This document shows, piece by piece, positions 27,438-36,520 of a DNA stretch of 64,000 nt. The DNA comes from Halovenus carboxidivorans (lineage in GTDB: Archaea; Halobacteriota; Halobacteria; Halobacteriales; Haloarculaceae). Positions within the stretch are counted from its first letter, which is position 1, and every line of letters starts with the position of its first letter. Position numbers and translations under genes: made by a program. The DNA lies in assembly GCF_009831575.1 (NCBI RefSeq), contig NZ_WUUT01000006.1:124001-188000 (forward strand). The letters are read 5' to 3'. The notes below the pieces were generated by a model. It ran no database searches, was not told the DNA's origin, and worked only from the letters and a program-made list of their open reading frames with translations.

Positions 27438-29522
27438 ATGGACCGGATCGAGGCTGCGGACTTTCACGAGTTAGACCAGGTAGCGTCACCGCGACTCTCG
27501 CCGGACGGGAGTCAGGTGGCGTACGTCCACCGGCGGCCGGCGGACGACACCGAGTACGAGGCGACGATCCACATCGTCGACACCGACGGCGGGAACCCCC
27601 GCCGATTCACGCTCGCGGAGGGGGTCGACGCCGAGCCACGGTGGAGCCCCAGCGGCGACCGCCTCGCCTTCACCTCCACCCGCGGGGCCGACGACGACCG
27701 CCAGCAACTGTGGGTGCTCCCGACCGACGGCGGCGAAGCGACACAGGTGACCGATGTCGTCGGCGGCGTCAGTGAGATCGCGTGGTCGCCCGACGGCGGC
27801 CGGATCGCGTTCGTCCAGCGGATCACCTCGGAGGACCGTGAGGAGGACCGTGATCTGGCGGTGCCCGAGGAGTACGAACCGGAGACGCCGGACCCCCGCG
27901 TCGAGGACCGGACGGTCTACCGCACCGGACAGCAGTACCACGACGGCAAGCGAAGTCAGGTGTATCTCGTCGAACTGGACGGCGAGGACATCGAGCGAGT
28001 GACGACCGCCGACCGCGATCACGCCAGCCCGGTCTGGGGCGACGCCGAGACCCTGTATTTCGCCTGCGACGCGGACGTGCCCGACCCCGACGACTCGCTG
28101 GCGACGGAGATCCGGCGGTACGACCTCGACAGCGGCGACGCCGAGGTCGTCCACGAGACGGCGACGTTCCAGCCGCAACTGGCCGCAAGCGGCGACCGGA
28201 TCGCCTTCTCCTACACCGACCCCGACGAGGGAACGATGGCGCAGACCGAGTTGCATCTGCTCGACGAGGAGGGCGGCGTTCACGTCCTGACTGCCGCGCT
28301 CGACCGCTCGCTCGGTCTCGAAGCCGCGCCCGTGTGGGGCGACGACACCGTCTACTTCAGCACGCCCGACGAGGGGGCGACGGCGGTGTGGGGGATCGAC
28401 GCCCCCGAACAGACCGCAGACCCCGATTCGGAACCGCAAGCCGTCGAGACAGAGCCCGAACGAATCGCCCGCGACGAGTGGTCCGCAATCGCCGGCTTTC
28501 ACGTCCAGAACGGCCGCGCCGCCTACGTCCAGAGTAGCTGGGACCACCCCGGTGACCTGTTCGCGGCCGACCTCGATACCGGCGACCAGCGCCGGCTGAC
28601 CGAGTGCAACGCGGAGTACCTCTCCGAGCACGCCGTCCAGGAGCCGGAGGAGCTTCGGTATCCGGTGGGCGATGCCGGCGAGAGAGCGAGCGAGGCGACC
28701 GCCCAGGGGTGGCTGCTGACGCCGCCGGAGTTCGACCCCGACGAACAGTATCCGATGGTCGTCGAAGTCCACGGTGGCCCGCACGCGATGTGGACCACCA
28801 GCGGGACGATGTGGCACGAGTTCCAGACGCTGGCCGCCCGCGGGTACGTCGTCTTCTGGTCGAATCCGCGCGGCTCGACAGGTTACGGCGAGGAGTACAT
28901 GCAGGCAATCGAGCGCGACTGGGGCGCGGTGACGACTAGCGACGTGCTCGCGGGCATCGAGGAGGCCGCCGAGCGGTCGTTCGTCGACGAGGAGCGACTC
29001 TTCCTCACCGGCGGCAGTTTCGGCGGCTACATGACCGCCTGGCTGGTCGGCCAGACCGACCGCTTCACCGCCGCGGTCTCCCAGCGCGGCGTCTACGACC
29101 TGACCGGCTTCTACGGCTCGACGGACTGGGCGTACAAACTGGTCGAAGACGAGTTCGACACGACGCCGTGGGAGGATCCCGAGTTCCTGTGGGAGCACTC
29201 CCCGACGGGACACGCCCACGAGGTCGACACCCCGACGCTGGTCATGCACAGCGAAGACGACTACCGGACGCCGATCTGTACGGCGGAGCTGTTCTACCGA
29301 ATCCTCCGAAAGCACGGCGTCGACACTCGTCTCGTCCGGTACCCCGACGAGGGCCACGAACTCTCGCGGAGCGGCCAGCCGGGACACATCGTCGACCGGA
29401 TCGAGCGGATCGCCCGCTGGTTCGACGGCTACGCCGACCGGGACGTACCGCCGGCGCTCGAACGCGACCCGGACGCGGGGCTGAGCGCAGCCGACGCCGC
29501 CGACTCGACCACCGAAGAGTAG
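27438..29522 (+). CDS. S9 family serine peptidase (acylaminoacyl-peptidase/prolyl oligopeptidase type)
   Basis: A 694-residue peptidase. Residues 1-420 form a beta-propeller with TolB/WD-like repeats (LSPDGSQVAYV, WSPSGDRLAFTS, WSPDGGRIAFV). The last 260 residues are an alpha/beta hydrolase with the Ser in GGSFGGYMT (S527), Asp in SEDDYRTP (D608) and His in DEGHELSR (H640). The catalytic triad is complete. The substrate is likely peptides with blocked or ordinary N-termini; the exact specificity is unknown. No signal peptide is visible, so it is cytoplasmic. Confidence 0.93.
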   Translation: MDRIEAADFHELDQVASPRLSPDGSQVAYVHRRPADDTEYEATIHIVDTDGGNPRRFTLAEGVDAEPRWSPSGDRLAFTSTRGADDDRQQLWVLPTDGGEATQVTDVVGGVSEIAWSPDGGRIAFVQRITSEDREEDRDLAVPEEYEPETPDPRVEDRTVYRTGQQYHDGKRSQVYLVELDGEDIERVTTADRDHASPVWGDAETLYFACDADVPDPDDSLATEIRRYDLDSGDAEVVHETATFQPQLAASGDRIAFSYTDPDEGTMAQTELHLLDEEGGVHVLTAALDRSLGLEAAPVWGDDTVYFSTPDEGATAVWGIDAPEQTADPDSEPQAVETEPERIARDEWSAIAGFHVQNGRAAYVQSSWDHPGDLFAADLDTGDQRRLTECNAEYLSEHAVQEPEELRYPVGDAGERASEATAQGWLLTPPEFDPDEQYPMVVEVHGGPHAMWTTSGTMWHEFQTLAARGYVVFWSNPRGSTGYGEEYMQAIERDWGAVTTSDVLAGIEEAAERSFVDEERLFLTGGSFGGYMTAWLVGQTDRFTAAVSQRGVYDLTGFYGSTDWAYKLVEDEFDTTPWEDPEFLWEHSPTGHAHEVDTPTLVMHSEDDYRTPICTAELFYRILRKHGVDTRLVRYPDEGHELSRSGQPGHIVDRIERIARWFDGYADRDVPPALERDPDAGLSAADAADSTTEE

Positions 29523-30167
29523 CTACTGGCGTTCCCGCTCGATCGCCTCCGCGACCGGCTGGACGGCGATCTCCTCGCCCCACTCGACGGTCGTTCCGTT
29601 GACGACGACAGTCGGCGTACTATTTACCCCGTTGTCCTCGGCCTCGGAGGTGTAGTGTGACACCGTCTCGTCGTATGCCTGCTCGGTCGCGTCCGTCCGG
29701 ACGGTCTCTCCGTCGACATCCAACTCCGCGGCCAACTCCTGGTAGGTGTCCGGACCCAGCTCGCTCTGGTTCTCGAACAGGGCGTCGAGATACTGCCAGA
29801 ACGCCTCCTCTCCCGCGTGGTCCTGCACCGAGCGGGCGGCGTTTGCACCCTCCCAGGACACCTGTTTGTCGACCGGCAGTACCATGTCGTAGAACTCGTA
29901 GCGGACCGTACCCGGGTCGAGATACTCCCGTTCGATTTCGGGGACGACCGTCGTCTGATACGTCGCACAGTGCGGACAGGCGATGTCCTCGTAGGCTCTG
30001 ACCGTTATGTCCGCCTCGGGGTCGCCCTTCGTCGGGACCGCGAGCGGCTGACCGGGGGCCTGCTCGCCCGGGTCTCGCCCGTTCGAGAGACAGCCAGCCA
30101 GCGCGCCGACGGCACCCGCCGTCAGTGCCGTTACGAATCCGCGTCGCGACAGTTTCTGCGGTGTCAT
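29523..30167 (-). CDS. DsbA-like thioredoxin-fold lipoprotein (Tat)
   Basis: A 214-residue protein with a Tat-type lipobox signal (SRRGFVTALTAGAVGALAGC) and a thioredoxin-fold domain with CPHC near residue 65 and the cis-Pro segment STPTVVVNG. It is likely an oxidoreductase outside the membrane, anchored by lipid on the Cys of the lipobox. I chose 30167 as the start; an ATG one codon upstream is equally possible. Converges with the S9 peptidase gene (no gap). Confidence 0.87.
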   Translation of the reverse strand: MTPQKLSRRGFVTALTAGAVGALAGCLSNGRDPGEQAPGQPLAVPTKGDPEADITVRAYEDIACPHCATYQTTVVPEIEREYLDPGTVRYEFYDMVLPVDKQVSWEGANAARSVQDHAGEEAFWQYLDALFENQSELGPDTYQELAAELDVDGETVRTDATEQAYDETVSHYTSEAEDNGVNSTPTVVVNGTTVEWGEEIAVQPVAEAIERERQ

Positions 30168-30174
30168 CACTCGA

Positions 30175-30855
30175 TCACTCCCGTCGCTCCCGGAACTGTG
30201 CGAGCAGCGCGTCGGTGACGATCTCGCCGGGCGGAACGTCCTCGATGGAGCTCCGGCGGCGTAGTTCGCCGTACACGTCCCGATCCAGCGTTACCGTGAG
30301 TTCACCGAGCGTGATCCCGCGGGAGGCGAGGGCGTCGGCGATGTCGGTGCCGTCGTTCACTTCGCTCGCGATCGATCGCACCTCTCGGACGGTCAGATCG
30401 TGATCGAGGACCGCCCACGCGAGATGCAGTCGTGCGGCCCCGGAGACGCGGGCGATGTGTTTCGCCGCTGTCGGGGCGATCCGGCCCCGGGCGACCTGCC
30501 GGCGGATCGACTGCGGCAGATCGTGGACCCGCGACCACTTCCGGATGAACGATACCGTCACGTCGTCGCCAGCCCGTTCGGCGGCGGCCTTGTACGACCC
30601 CTCGCCGCGCACGAGCGCAGCACAGGCTGCCGCTCCGCGGAGCATGAAGACGTTATCGTCGGCCCCCGCCGTGTTAGAGGCGAAGGCCGCGACCGTCTCC
30701 GCGGCGAGTGCCAGGCTCTCCGGGTCGTTGGGATCGAACTGGACCGCTTCCTCGGAGTCCTGTCCAGTGATCGATGGGTCGCCGCGGATGACCGGTTTTC
30801 CGACAGGTGACTGTCGGTCTGTTTTGAAAAACTCCCGCGAACCGTCGTCAGTCAT
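30175..30855 (-). CDS. ParB/RepB-type HTH-like protein of unknown function
   Basis: A 226-residue protein. The middle region (AAERAGDDVTVSFIRKWSRVHDLPQSIRRQVARGRIAPTAAKHIARVSGAA) follows the ParB/KorB HTH pattern, with GRIAPTAAKHIA as the recognition part. The C-terminal 60 residues look like a ribbon-helix-helix or a helical dimerisation domain (ITLGELTVTLDRDVYGELRRRSSIEDV). No partner ParA is seen. It may be a DNA-binding regulator. The gene ends 7 bp before the lipoprotein start and may be cotranscribed with it. Confidence 0.6.
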   Translation of the reverse strand: MTDDGSREFFKTDRQSPVGKPVIRGDPSITGQDSEEAVQFDPNDPESLALAAETVAAFASNTAGADDNVFMLRGAAACAALVRGEGSYKAAAERAGDDVTVSFIRKWSRVHDLPQSIRRQVARGRIAPTAAKHIARVSGAARLHLAWAVLDHDLTVREVRSIASEVNDGTDIADALASRGITLGELTVTLDRDVYGELRRRSSIEDVPPGEIVTDALLAQFRERRE

Positions 30856-30919
30856 TGGGTAGACAAACGGGACGAGGGATCAAAAACGTCCCGCGTCCGG
30901 CGGCCGAACGCGACTCCGC

Positions 30920-31051
30920 TCACGCGTCGTCGCGTTCCTCGGACATGTGCTCCCAGATTTCGGCGCAACCGCATCCGTCGTCGACGTCCTGCAGATGCTC
31001 TCTGATCTCCTCTTCTTCCTCGTCGTTGTGTTGTTTTGAACTCGCTGTCAT
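30920..31051 (-). CDS. Small acidic Cys-rich protein (43 residues)
   Basis: A 43-residue protein with five Glu in a row and a GCGCAEIWEHMSEE tail with two Cys two residues apart. The composition is strongly haloarchaeal (acidic), and the frame has a clean ATG and stop. It resembles small acidic proteins with a CxC pair found elsewhere in haloarchaea. No function is known. Too few Cys are present for a zinc ribbon. Confidence 0.55.
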   Translation of the reverse strand: MTASSKQHNDEEEEEIREHLQDVDDGCGCAEIWEHMSEERDDA

Positions 31052-31469
31052 GATTGTGCTGTTTGTGTGACCGCACCTGGCCGCTACGACCAGGGAGTCT
31101 GCACTTCCTACCCCACTATAGACGCCGGACCCTCTTAACTACGTCTCCGCCCGTAAACCCTACCATTACTCCCTAATACCAGCAACCGCTTCCGCTATCT
31201 CCGACACTATCGCTTCTCGCTCCCCGACCTCGGATCTCAATTTCGGCAACTTCAGGACGTGTTCGTCGGTATTTCGGGCCGTTCTTCAGCATCCGTGCCG
31301 TTCCCGGTACGACCCCACGGCTTCGGTAGGCTCTCCCCGTTCCCGGCCCGTCGGAGGTCACGTTCCGCTCAGCGGCCGCCCGCGACGCCGGTCGTCATAC
31401 TGTCCGTCGATAATGAGGCAACAATTTCTGATACCGCGGTGTGAGAGGCGATCGCGTAGATGCGCGTCT
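31052..31469. other. Gene-free interval
   Basis: About 420 bp between the small acidic protein and the dephospho-CoA kinase gene. Open frames are short and mostly basic. I see only a pyrimidine-rich stretch near 31140-31200 and nothing else that I can name. Confidence 0.4.
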
Positions 31470-32021
31470 TCACTCGATACCGAGCAGCGTCAGGAGGCGC
31501 TCGGTGTCGCCGTCCATTTGCGAGAGAATACGCCGACACCGTTCTCTGGTCTCGGCGTCGACCGTCGCCAGCACCATCCCTTCGCCGGGCTGGCCGTAGA
31601 CGACACTCGCCCCGTCGGGCGCGAGCAGCACCGCCGGCAGCGTGGCGAGGTCCTCCTCGCCGTCGACATCGAGCAGTGTGGTTCCGGTGCCTTCGATTGC
31701 CTCCCGGAGCGCGGTGAGTAACTCGGCGCTGAGCGTCCCGGCCGGATTCGTGATCTCTCTGACCGTCTCGAAGCCGTCGAAGCCGCTGATCGTCTCGGCA
31801 ATCTCGCTGCTCACCGCGGAGCGTTCCGTTCGCTCGTCGACCATCGCCACTGCCGGTGGCTCACCGGCGTCGATCAGGTGATGTGTCACGACGTCACCGA
31901 TGGCAATCACCGGCGCACCGGCGTCGGCGAGCAACGAGTGGGTATCAGTGTAGACGGGTCCGAGCGGCGTTTTCAGTTCCGAGCGCAGCTCCGGCTGCAG
32001 TTCGAGAACGATGTCGGCCAT
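31470..32021 (-). CDS. GTP-dependent dephospho-CoA kinase
   Basis: A 183-residue DUF359-family protein, which in archaea phosphorylates dephospho-CoA to CoA using GTP. Motifs seen are GPVYTDTHSLLA, IGDVVTHHLI, VDERTER and NPAGTLSAELLTAL. It follows Spt4 in the same direction with a 1-bp gap (stop and start nearly touching), in the cluster eIF2-gamma, PIN, Rpo7, Spt4, DPCK. This gene order is widely conserved in haloarchaea. Confidence 0.9.
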   Translation of the reverse strand: MADIVLELQPELRSELKTPLGPVYTDTHSLLADAGAPVIAIGDVVTHHLIDAGEPPAVAMVDERTERSAVSSEIAETISGFDGFETVREITNPAGTLSAELLTALREAIEGTGTTLLDVDGEEDLATLPAVLLAPDGASVVYGQPGEGMVLATVDAETRERCRRILSQMDGDTERLLTLLGIE

Positions 32022-32022
32022 C

Positions 32023-32220
32023 TCACCGGACCTTCAGCGCGTACTGCCCGGGCTCGGTCACTTCCATCTCCTCTGCGATGTCGGACTCCTCGGGGTGGGA
32101 GATGACCACGTACCCCGCCCAGTCCTCCGTGAGCGACGTCGAGCCGCAGGCGACGCAGGCTTCGATCTCTTCGCTGTCCTGAATCCGATGACAGTCGCGG
32201 CAGACGAGTCGATCCGCCAT
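32023..32220 (-). CDS. spt4: Transcription elongation factor Spt4
   Basis: A 65-residue zinc-binding protein (CRDCHRIQ...CVACGSTSL) that binds Spt5 to clamp the elongating RNA polymerase. The mid-part DWAGYVVISHPEESDIAEEM is the Spt4 fingerprint. Its start overlaps the Rpo7 stop by one base, so translation is coupled. Confidence 0.93.
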   Translation of the reverse strand: MADRLVCRDCHRIQDSEEIEACVACGSTSLTEDWAGYVVISHPEESDIAEEMEVTEPGQYALKVR

Positions 32221-32798
32221 CAGTTCTCACCGGCTTCCGCCTGTGTTTTGCGCTTCTCGCGTTCCTCCTGCAGCCAGCCGTGTTTGCCGAGGCCGATCTG
32301 TTTGGCTGTCAGCCCGATCTTCGAGTCACGGGGGTTGCGTTCGTCGATGCTCTTGGTGACGATTCGGGCGCGGACGGCGTCGCCGGTTCCGATCGTCCGG
32401 TTGGTATCGCGCGAGGCGAGTTGCTGGTTCTCGCCGTCGTAAGCCAGATACTCGTCGGAGATCTGCGAGACGTGCAGCAGCCCGTCGACCGGCCCGATAC
32501 CCACGAAGGCACCGAACTCGACGACCTCGACAATCTCGCCGTCGACGACCTCCTGCATCTGCGGATCGAAGGTGACGGCGTCGAACTCGGCCTCGTAGTA
32601 GACGCCCGGTTCGTTCGGCACGACGGCTCCTTCGCCGATGTCGTGGACATCGATCACGGAGACGACGGAGCCGACGTCCTCGTCGACTCGGCCTTCGAGT
32701 TTGTCCTGGAGTAGTTTCTTGACGAGATCCGGCGTGACCTCCGCCAGATGCTCCGGCGGTACCTCGACTGTATCGCGTAGTGTGACCCGTTTGTACAT
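32220..32798 (-). CDS. rpo7: DNA-directed RNA polymerase subunit E' (Rpo7)
   Basis: A 192-residue homologue of RPB7. It has the N-terminal tip domain (MYKRVTLRDTVEVPPEHLAE) and a C-terminal S1/OB domain (EFGAFVGIGPVDGLLHVSQIS). With Rpo4 it forms the polymerase stalk. Adjacent to Spt4 as usual in archaea. Confidence 0.95.
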   Translation of the reverse strand: MYKRVTLRDTVEVPPEHLAEVTPDLVKKLLQDKLEGRVDEDVGSVVSVIDVHDIGEGAVVPNEPGVYYEAEFDAVTFDPQMQEVVDGEIVEVVEFGAFVGIGPVDGLLHVSQISDEYLAYDGENQQLASRDTNRTIGTGDAVRARIVTKSIDERNPRDSKIGLTAKQIGLGKHGWLQEEREKRKTQAEAGEN

Positions 32799-32819
32799 AT
32801 CTGATACCCGTTGAGACGA

Positions 32820-33194
32820 TTACTGAGTGATACCTAGTTTATTCTTCCCGCGTAAACTAATTACCGATACGCCCGTTTCGCGTGCTCGTTCGGCCAGCGG
32901 CTTGTCGTTCGTGAGGACGTGTGTCCCCGATTCGGCGGCGAGTTCGAGTACGGCGTCGTCGGCGTACTCCGCCGCGGTCGAGCGGATCTCACAGCGGTCG
33001 GTCGCCAGATCGTAGCCCACGCTCGCCGCCTTGGCCTCCTCGCCCGCCCCGTCCGAGAGCTTCTCCAGTTCCGCGACAACCGGCTGTGGCACCAGACACT
33101 CCGGCTCGTCGAGCAACCGGTCGAGTTCGTCGAAGATACGGACATCGCATTCGACGGGCATCATGAGCGCGTTCGTGTCCAGCACGACCGTCAC
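32820..33194 (-). CDS. PIN domain ribonuclease-like protein
   Basis: A 124-residue PIN domain with the acidic residues in [27 protein letters not shown] and [13 protein letters not shown] chose a GTG start at 33194 because it overlaps the eIF2-gamma stop as GTGA (33191-33194) and begins directly at the first beta strand. Related archaeal PIN proteins in this cluster resemble the rRNA-processing Fcf1/FAF1 family. It lies in the operon with translation factors. Confidence 0.82.
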   Translation of the reverse strand: MTVVLDTNALMMPVECDVRIFDELDRLLDEPECLVPQPVVAELEKLSDGAGEEAKAASVGYDLATDRCEIRSTAAEYADDAVLELAAESGTHVLTNDKPLAERARETGVSVISLRGKNKLGITQ

Positions 33195-34423
33195 TGTAGC
33201 GTTCCGTAGCCGATCAACCGCCACCGCGCGCCGACGCGACGGTTGATCGCGATCTTATCGCCCGGCTCGGCGCAGACCGGTCGCTTCAGCTGTACCTCAC
33301 ACTCCCCGTCGCGGGCGCTGGTGACCGACCCGACGGTCGTCGCCGTCCCGATGGTGAGCATGAGCGGTTCGCCCGTCGAGATCTCCTCGATCTCTCCGGC
33401 GCCCTCCTCGCTGCCGACCAACCGGTCGAGCAGATTGACGCCCATCGTGAACGACTCCTGGACCGGCGGCAGCGTCCCCGGCGGCCCGGCGACCTGCCCG
33501 GCCAGGGCGTCGCCTTTGGTGATCGCGGGGTCGAGGCCGGTTCCGACGCCGAGCAGTCCGCCCGGCGTGGCCGTCTCGACGTCGTCACCGCCGGCCTGCA
33601 GCGAGCGCACCGTCGTCTGGAGCGGCTGCCACTCGCTCTGGCCGCCCTCCTCGACTTCCCGGCCCGGTCGGAGTTCGATCTCCTCGCCCGCGGAGAGCTG
33701 TCCCTGTGAGAGCGACCCGCCGAGGACGCCGCCGACCAGCGAGTCCCACGTCGTTCCCGGCCGATTGATGTCGAAACTCCGCGCGACCAGCAACTCGGCG
33801 TCGGCGTCTGGATCGCGGTCCGGCGTCGGGATCTCCTCCTCGATTGCCTGCATCAGCAGATCCATGTTGACGCCCTGCTGTGCGCTGATCGGCACGACCG
33901 GCGCGTCCTCGGCGACGGTCCCGGCGACGAACTCCTTGATCTGCTGGTAGTTCTGCTCGGCCTGCTCGCGGTCGACCAGATCGATCTTGTTCTGCGCGAT
34001 GACGATGTTCTCGATGCCGATGATATCAAGCGCCATCAGGTGCTCTTCGGTCTGTGCCTGGGGCACCTCCTCGCTCGCCGAGATGACCAAAACTGCGCCG
34101 TCCATCAGCGACGCGCCCGAGAGCATCGTCGCCATCAGCGTCTCGTGGCCCGGGGCGTCGACGAAGGAGACGGTTCGCAGGTGCTCGCTCTCCGACCCGT
34201 CAGGGCACTCCTCCTCGACAGTGTAACAGTCCGGTTCGTCCATCCCCGGACACTGTCTGAAGGTCGCGTCGGCGTAGCCGAGTCGGATCGAAATCCCCCG
34301 CTTCATCTCCTCGGAGTGCTGATCCGTCCACTCTCCACTCAACGCCTGGACGAGTGTCGTCTTTCCATGATCGACGTGACCGACGAGTCCGATATTTACC
34401 TCCGGTCGCTTGTTCGGTGTCAT
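33191..34423 (-). CDS. eif2g: Translation initiation factor 2 gamma subunit
   Basis: A 410-residue GTPase. G1 [10 protein letters not shown], the switch I threonine region, G3 DAPGHE, G4 AQNKIDL and domain-II/III patterns are present. A zinc-binding insertion ([21 protein letters not shown]) sits between G2 and G3 as in archaeal aIF2-gamma. It delivers initiator Met-tRNA with alpha and beta subunits. It heads the operon. Confidence 0.96.
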   Translation of the reverse strand: MTPNKRPEVNIGLVGHVDHGKTTLVQALSGEWTDQHSEEMKRGISIRLGYADATFRQCPGMDEPDCYTVEEECPDGSESEHLRTVSFVDAPGHETLMATMLSGASLMDGAVLVISASEEVPQAQTEEHLMALDIIGIENIVIAQNKIDLVDREQAEQNYQQIKEFVAGTVAEDAPVVPISAQQGVNMDLLMQAIEEEIPTPDRDPDADAELLVARSFDINRPGTTWDSLVGGVLGGSLSQGQLSAGEEIELRPGREVEEGGQSEWQPLQTTVRSLQAGGDDVETATPGGLLGVGTGLDPAITKGDALAGQVAGPPGTLPPVQESFTMGVNLLDRLVGSEEGAGEIEEISTGEPLMLTIGTATTVGSVTSARDGECEVQLKRPVCAEPGDKIAINRRVGARWRLIGYGTLQ

Positions 34424-34474
34424 CTCGGGAGTAATCTCGATGAATTTTGGCCTCCTACGAGTGATAAAGCTACT

Positions 34475-34484
34475 GTTTTATATC
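34475..34484 (-). promoter_or_regulatory. Candidate TATA box for eif2g
   Basis: On the minus strand the sequence GGATATAAAA lies about 52-61 nt upstream of the eif2g start. That spacing allows a short leader of about 25 nt. The distance to the plus-strand zinc-ribbon gene would also be too long for a leaderless transcript. Confidence 0.4.
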
Positions 34485-34596
34485 CGACCTCGATCAGTCC
34501 GCTCGCTCGACACCTCGATTTCCACTCCTCAGGCACCGTCTTCCCGCGGGAAACTGTACAGAAGGCTTATGACCGGGGAGCATAGCCTATGAAAGA

Positions 34597-34752
34597 ATGC
34601 CACAGTGCCAGAACTGCGAGTCGTTCGTGACAGAGCGGTACGTCAGGGTATTCACGCCGGAGCAGTTCGACCGGCCACGGGTCTGCCCGAACTGCGAGGA
34701 CAAACTCCGGGAAGGGGCGGAGATCAGAGAGGCGCGCTCGACGCGCGGATAA
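34597..34752 (+). CDS. Small zinc-ribbon protein (51 residues)
   Basis: A 51-residue protein with CQNCESF near the N-terminus and CPNCEDKL near the middle, a complete C4 ribbon with a spacer of about 22 residues including FTPEQFDRPRV. This is a common haloarchaeal small zinc-ribbon family with no known function. The gene starts about 170 bp from the divergent eif2g start. Confidence 0.65.
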   Translation: MPQCQNCESFVTERYVRVFTPEQFDRPRVCPNCEDKLREGAEIREARSTRG

Positions 34753-34848
34753 CTCGTTACTGCGGGGGGGTTTCGTCAACTGAGTCGTTGTACAGACAGC
34801 CTCGGCCCGGTCCCCTCTCGGTGGAATCCGGAGTCGGACCGTCGTCGG

Positions 34849-35067
34849 CTAACCGAGGAAAATATCGATTGCGTTGCCCGAGGACTGGCCCTTGTACAGT
34901 TCGGAGTAGCCGCAGTGCGTACAGGAGATCACGGTGAACTGCCTGTTCTGTACGTCGAACATCTTCGAGAGCCCGGAACCGCTCGTCGAGATTTCGTCGA
35001 CTTCGGTCTCCTCGTGTCCGCACTTCGGACAGCCGCGTTGGTCGCGGTTGGGGTCGGGACGGCTCAT
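34849..35067 (-). CDS. Zinc-ribbon protein of the YpzJ/COG3478 type
   Basis: A 72-residue protein with the pattern CPKCGHEETEVDEISTSGSGLSKMFDVQNRQFTVISCTHCGYSELYKG and a C-terminal GNAIDIFLG. COG3478 proteins show the same C4 ribbon and the same GLSK-FDVQN segment. They are predicted to bind nucleic acid. The start at 35067 (MSRPDPN) is one of two; an ATG at 35076 is possible. Confidence 0.8.
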   Translation of the reverse strand: MSRPDPNRDQRGCPKCGHEETEVDEISTSGSGLSKMFDVQNRQFTVISCTHCGYSELYKGQSSGNAIDIFLG

Positions 35068-35127
35068 ACTACTCATTCTTCACTCCTTCGATAAATTATT
35101 TGTGTTTGACTATACAAGGTCGAAATA

Positions 35128-35361
35128 ATGTCGGGAGTCGCGTTCCTCCTGCTGGTGGTCGTCTTGGGTGTCGTCCCGCTGTTCGTCCTGTACGTCCTCA
35201 TAGAAGGCGAGACGAATGATCCGACGGTGGTCGACCGAGCCGAAGCCGAGAAAATCGCACAAGGGCGCGGTGGTCGCCGGGCTGACAATTCCACAGGGGG
35301 CGGGTCGAAATCCGACGACGACACCGAGTGCGGCGTCGACACCGGCGACCGCAACCGCTGA
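35128..35361 (+). CDS. Small membrane protein with polar tail
   Basis: A 77-residue protein with one N-terminal hydrophobic helix (VAFLLLVVVLGVVPLFVLYVLI) and a charged, disordered, Gly/Asp-rich C-terminal tail of about 45 residues. It looks like a single-pass protein with a cytoplasmic tail. No function can be named. It diverges from the YpzJ-like zinc-ribbon gene. Confidence 0.6.
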   Translation: MSGVAFLLLVVVLGVVPLFVLYVLIEGETNDPTVVDRAEAEKIAQGRGGRRADNSTGGGSKSDDDTECGVDTGDRNR

Positions 35362-35403
35362 CTCGCCCTCGGGACTTTAGTGTGCGACCGTCGTTGTTCT
35401 CGT

Positions 35404-35571
35404 ATGCGCGTCGCCCGAACCGAACGGTCCGAGACGTGGCACCTCCTCGGTGCGCGTGGTTGTGGCGCCAGTCCAGACGGCGAACAGATCGATGCCCCGT
35501 GGCCGAAGATCCGCGACCGCGTCGAGCGTAGCGAGGCGAGCAAGTGCGCGAACTGCAACTGGCCGCGGTGA
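35404..35571 (+). CDS. Small Cys protein (55 residues)
   Basis: A 55-residue protein beginning MRVARTERSETWHLLG, with a CGAS segment and a C-terminal CANCNWPR. The two terminal Cys residues (CANC) plus an earlier Cys suggest a metal-binding site. I chose ATG at 35404, since the upstream start adds a basic leader. It ends directly at the convergent MscS gene. Confidence 0.5.
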   Translation: MRVARTERSETWHLLGARGCGASPDGEQIDAPWPKIRDRVERSEASKCANCNWPR

Positions 35572-36126
35572 TTACTCCCCGGCCGTGCTGTCGGCCCGCT
35601 TGGTCCACTCGGCCTCGACGTCCCGGTTGGCGAGGACGACCGTATCGCCGTTGTCGAGAGTGAACCTGCTCTTTCGGAGTTCGATCGCCGCGACCGTCCC
35701 CTCCATCTTGTCGACGACGACCCGGTCCCCGACCTCGAAGTCCGGATCCTGCAACAGGTAGACGCCAGCGACGGTATCCTCGATCATCTCCGACAGCGCG
35801 TACGAGACACCGAGCGCGATGAACCCCACCGCTGTCCCGAGACTCGCCGCGATACCGCCGAGGCCGACAATCGAGAGAAACGCCAGCGCCGCGCCGAACC
35901 ACAGGAACATGCCGATCACCGTCACCAGCAACTGCACGACAAGCGCCTGTCTCGACGAGTAATACCGCCGTAAGACTCCGCCGATCACGCTCAGCACGAT
36001 CTTAATGAGCGCGTACGCGACGACCCCGAAGATCAGCCCCGAGACGAGCCGCGGTATCGCGGCCTCGACGCCGCCAGCGACCTGGTCGAGGGTCTGCTGG
36101 ACTGTCAGTACCGCCGTCTGTCTCAT
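35572..36126 (-). CDS. Short MscS-type mechanosensitive channel protein
   Basis: A 184-residue protein with three hydrophobic segments and the MscS pore-lining helix pattern (ASLGTAVGFIALGVSYALSEMIEDTVAG) followed by the beta-domain (FEVGDRVVVDKMEGTVAAIELRKSRFTLDNGDTVVLANRDV). MscS proteins open under membrane tension to release solutes. It is short because it lacks most of the C-terminal cytoplasmic vestibule. Confidence 0.87.
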   Translation of the reverse strand: MRQTAVLTVQQTLDQVAGGVEAAIPRLVSGLIFGVVAYALIKIVLSVIGGVLRRYYSSRQALVVQLLVTVIGMFLWFGAALAFLSIVGLGGIAASLGTAVGFIALGVSYALSEMIEDTVAGVYLLQDPDFEVGDRVVVDKMEGTVAAIELRKSRFTLDNGDTVVLANRDVEAEWTKRADSTAGE

Positions 36127-36252
36127 ACCGGAGTCGCGCCCGGGACCCTCAAAAGGATTGTGTCACCGGCTACTGCCACCGCGATACCCGACGGCTCCGG
36201 CGTCGTGGTCACCCGTCACAACCGTTTAGAGAACGGCCGCCTACCTATTGCT

Positions 36253-36477
36253 ATGGTGGAGATTCCAGCGGACGCTCCGGCGGTCTGTCCCGTCTGTGAG
36301 AAGCCATACGAATCCGTCACCGTCCACACCGACGGCGTGATGGTCGCGCTCAACGACAACGAGCGGTACCGTCGCGTCTGTTTCGATCCCGAGCGACACG
36401 ACGGCGACCCCGGGCTGTACTTCTACCACCACACCCACGAGCAGGCCGACCTCGAACGGGCCGACGCCACTCCCTGA
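36253..36477 (+). CDS. Small zinc-binding-like protein (74 residues)
   Basis: A 74-residue protein beginning MVEIPADAPAVCPVCEKPYESVTVHTDGVMVAL, with a CPVC knuckle and a later Cys and a C-terminal HHTHE segment; these could bind a metal. The start at 36253 matches the first beta strand. No family name is certain. It is in the same direction as the downstream cupin gene. Confidence 0.55.
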   Translation: MVEIPADAPAVCPVCEKPYESVTVHTDGVMVALNDNERYRRVCFDPERHDGDPGLYFYHHTHEQADLERADATP

Positions 36478-36520
36478 CACCGAACCGAAGACTTTCACTC
36501 TCGAACCACAACTGAAAGCT

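Noticed and set aside
27486-29387. 633-codon minus-strand frame opposite the S9 peptidase
   Set aside because: The opposite strand holds a peptidase with a complete catalytic triad; this frame has no motif.
31140-31440. CRISPR-like array in gene-free intervals
   Set aside because: No regularly spaced repeats were found here or elsewhere in the window.
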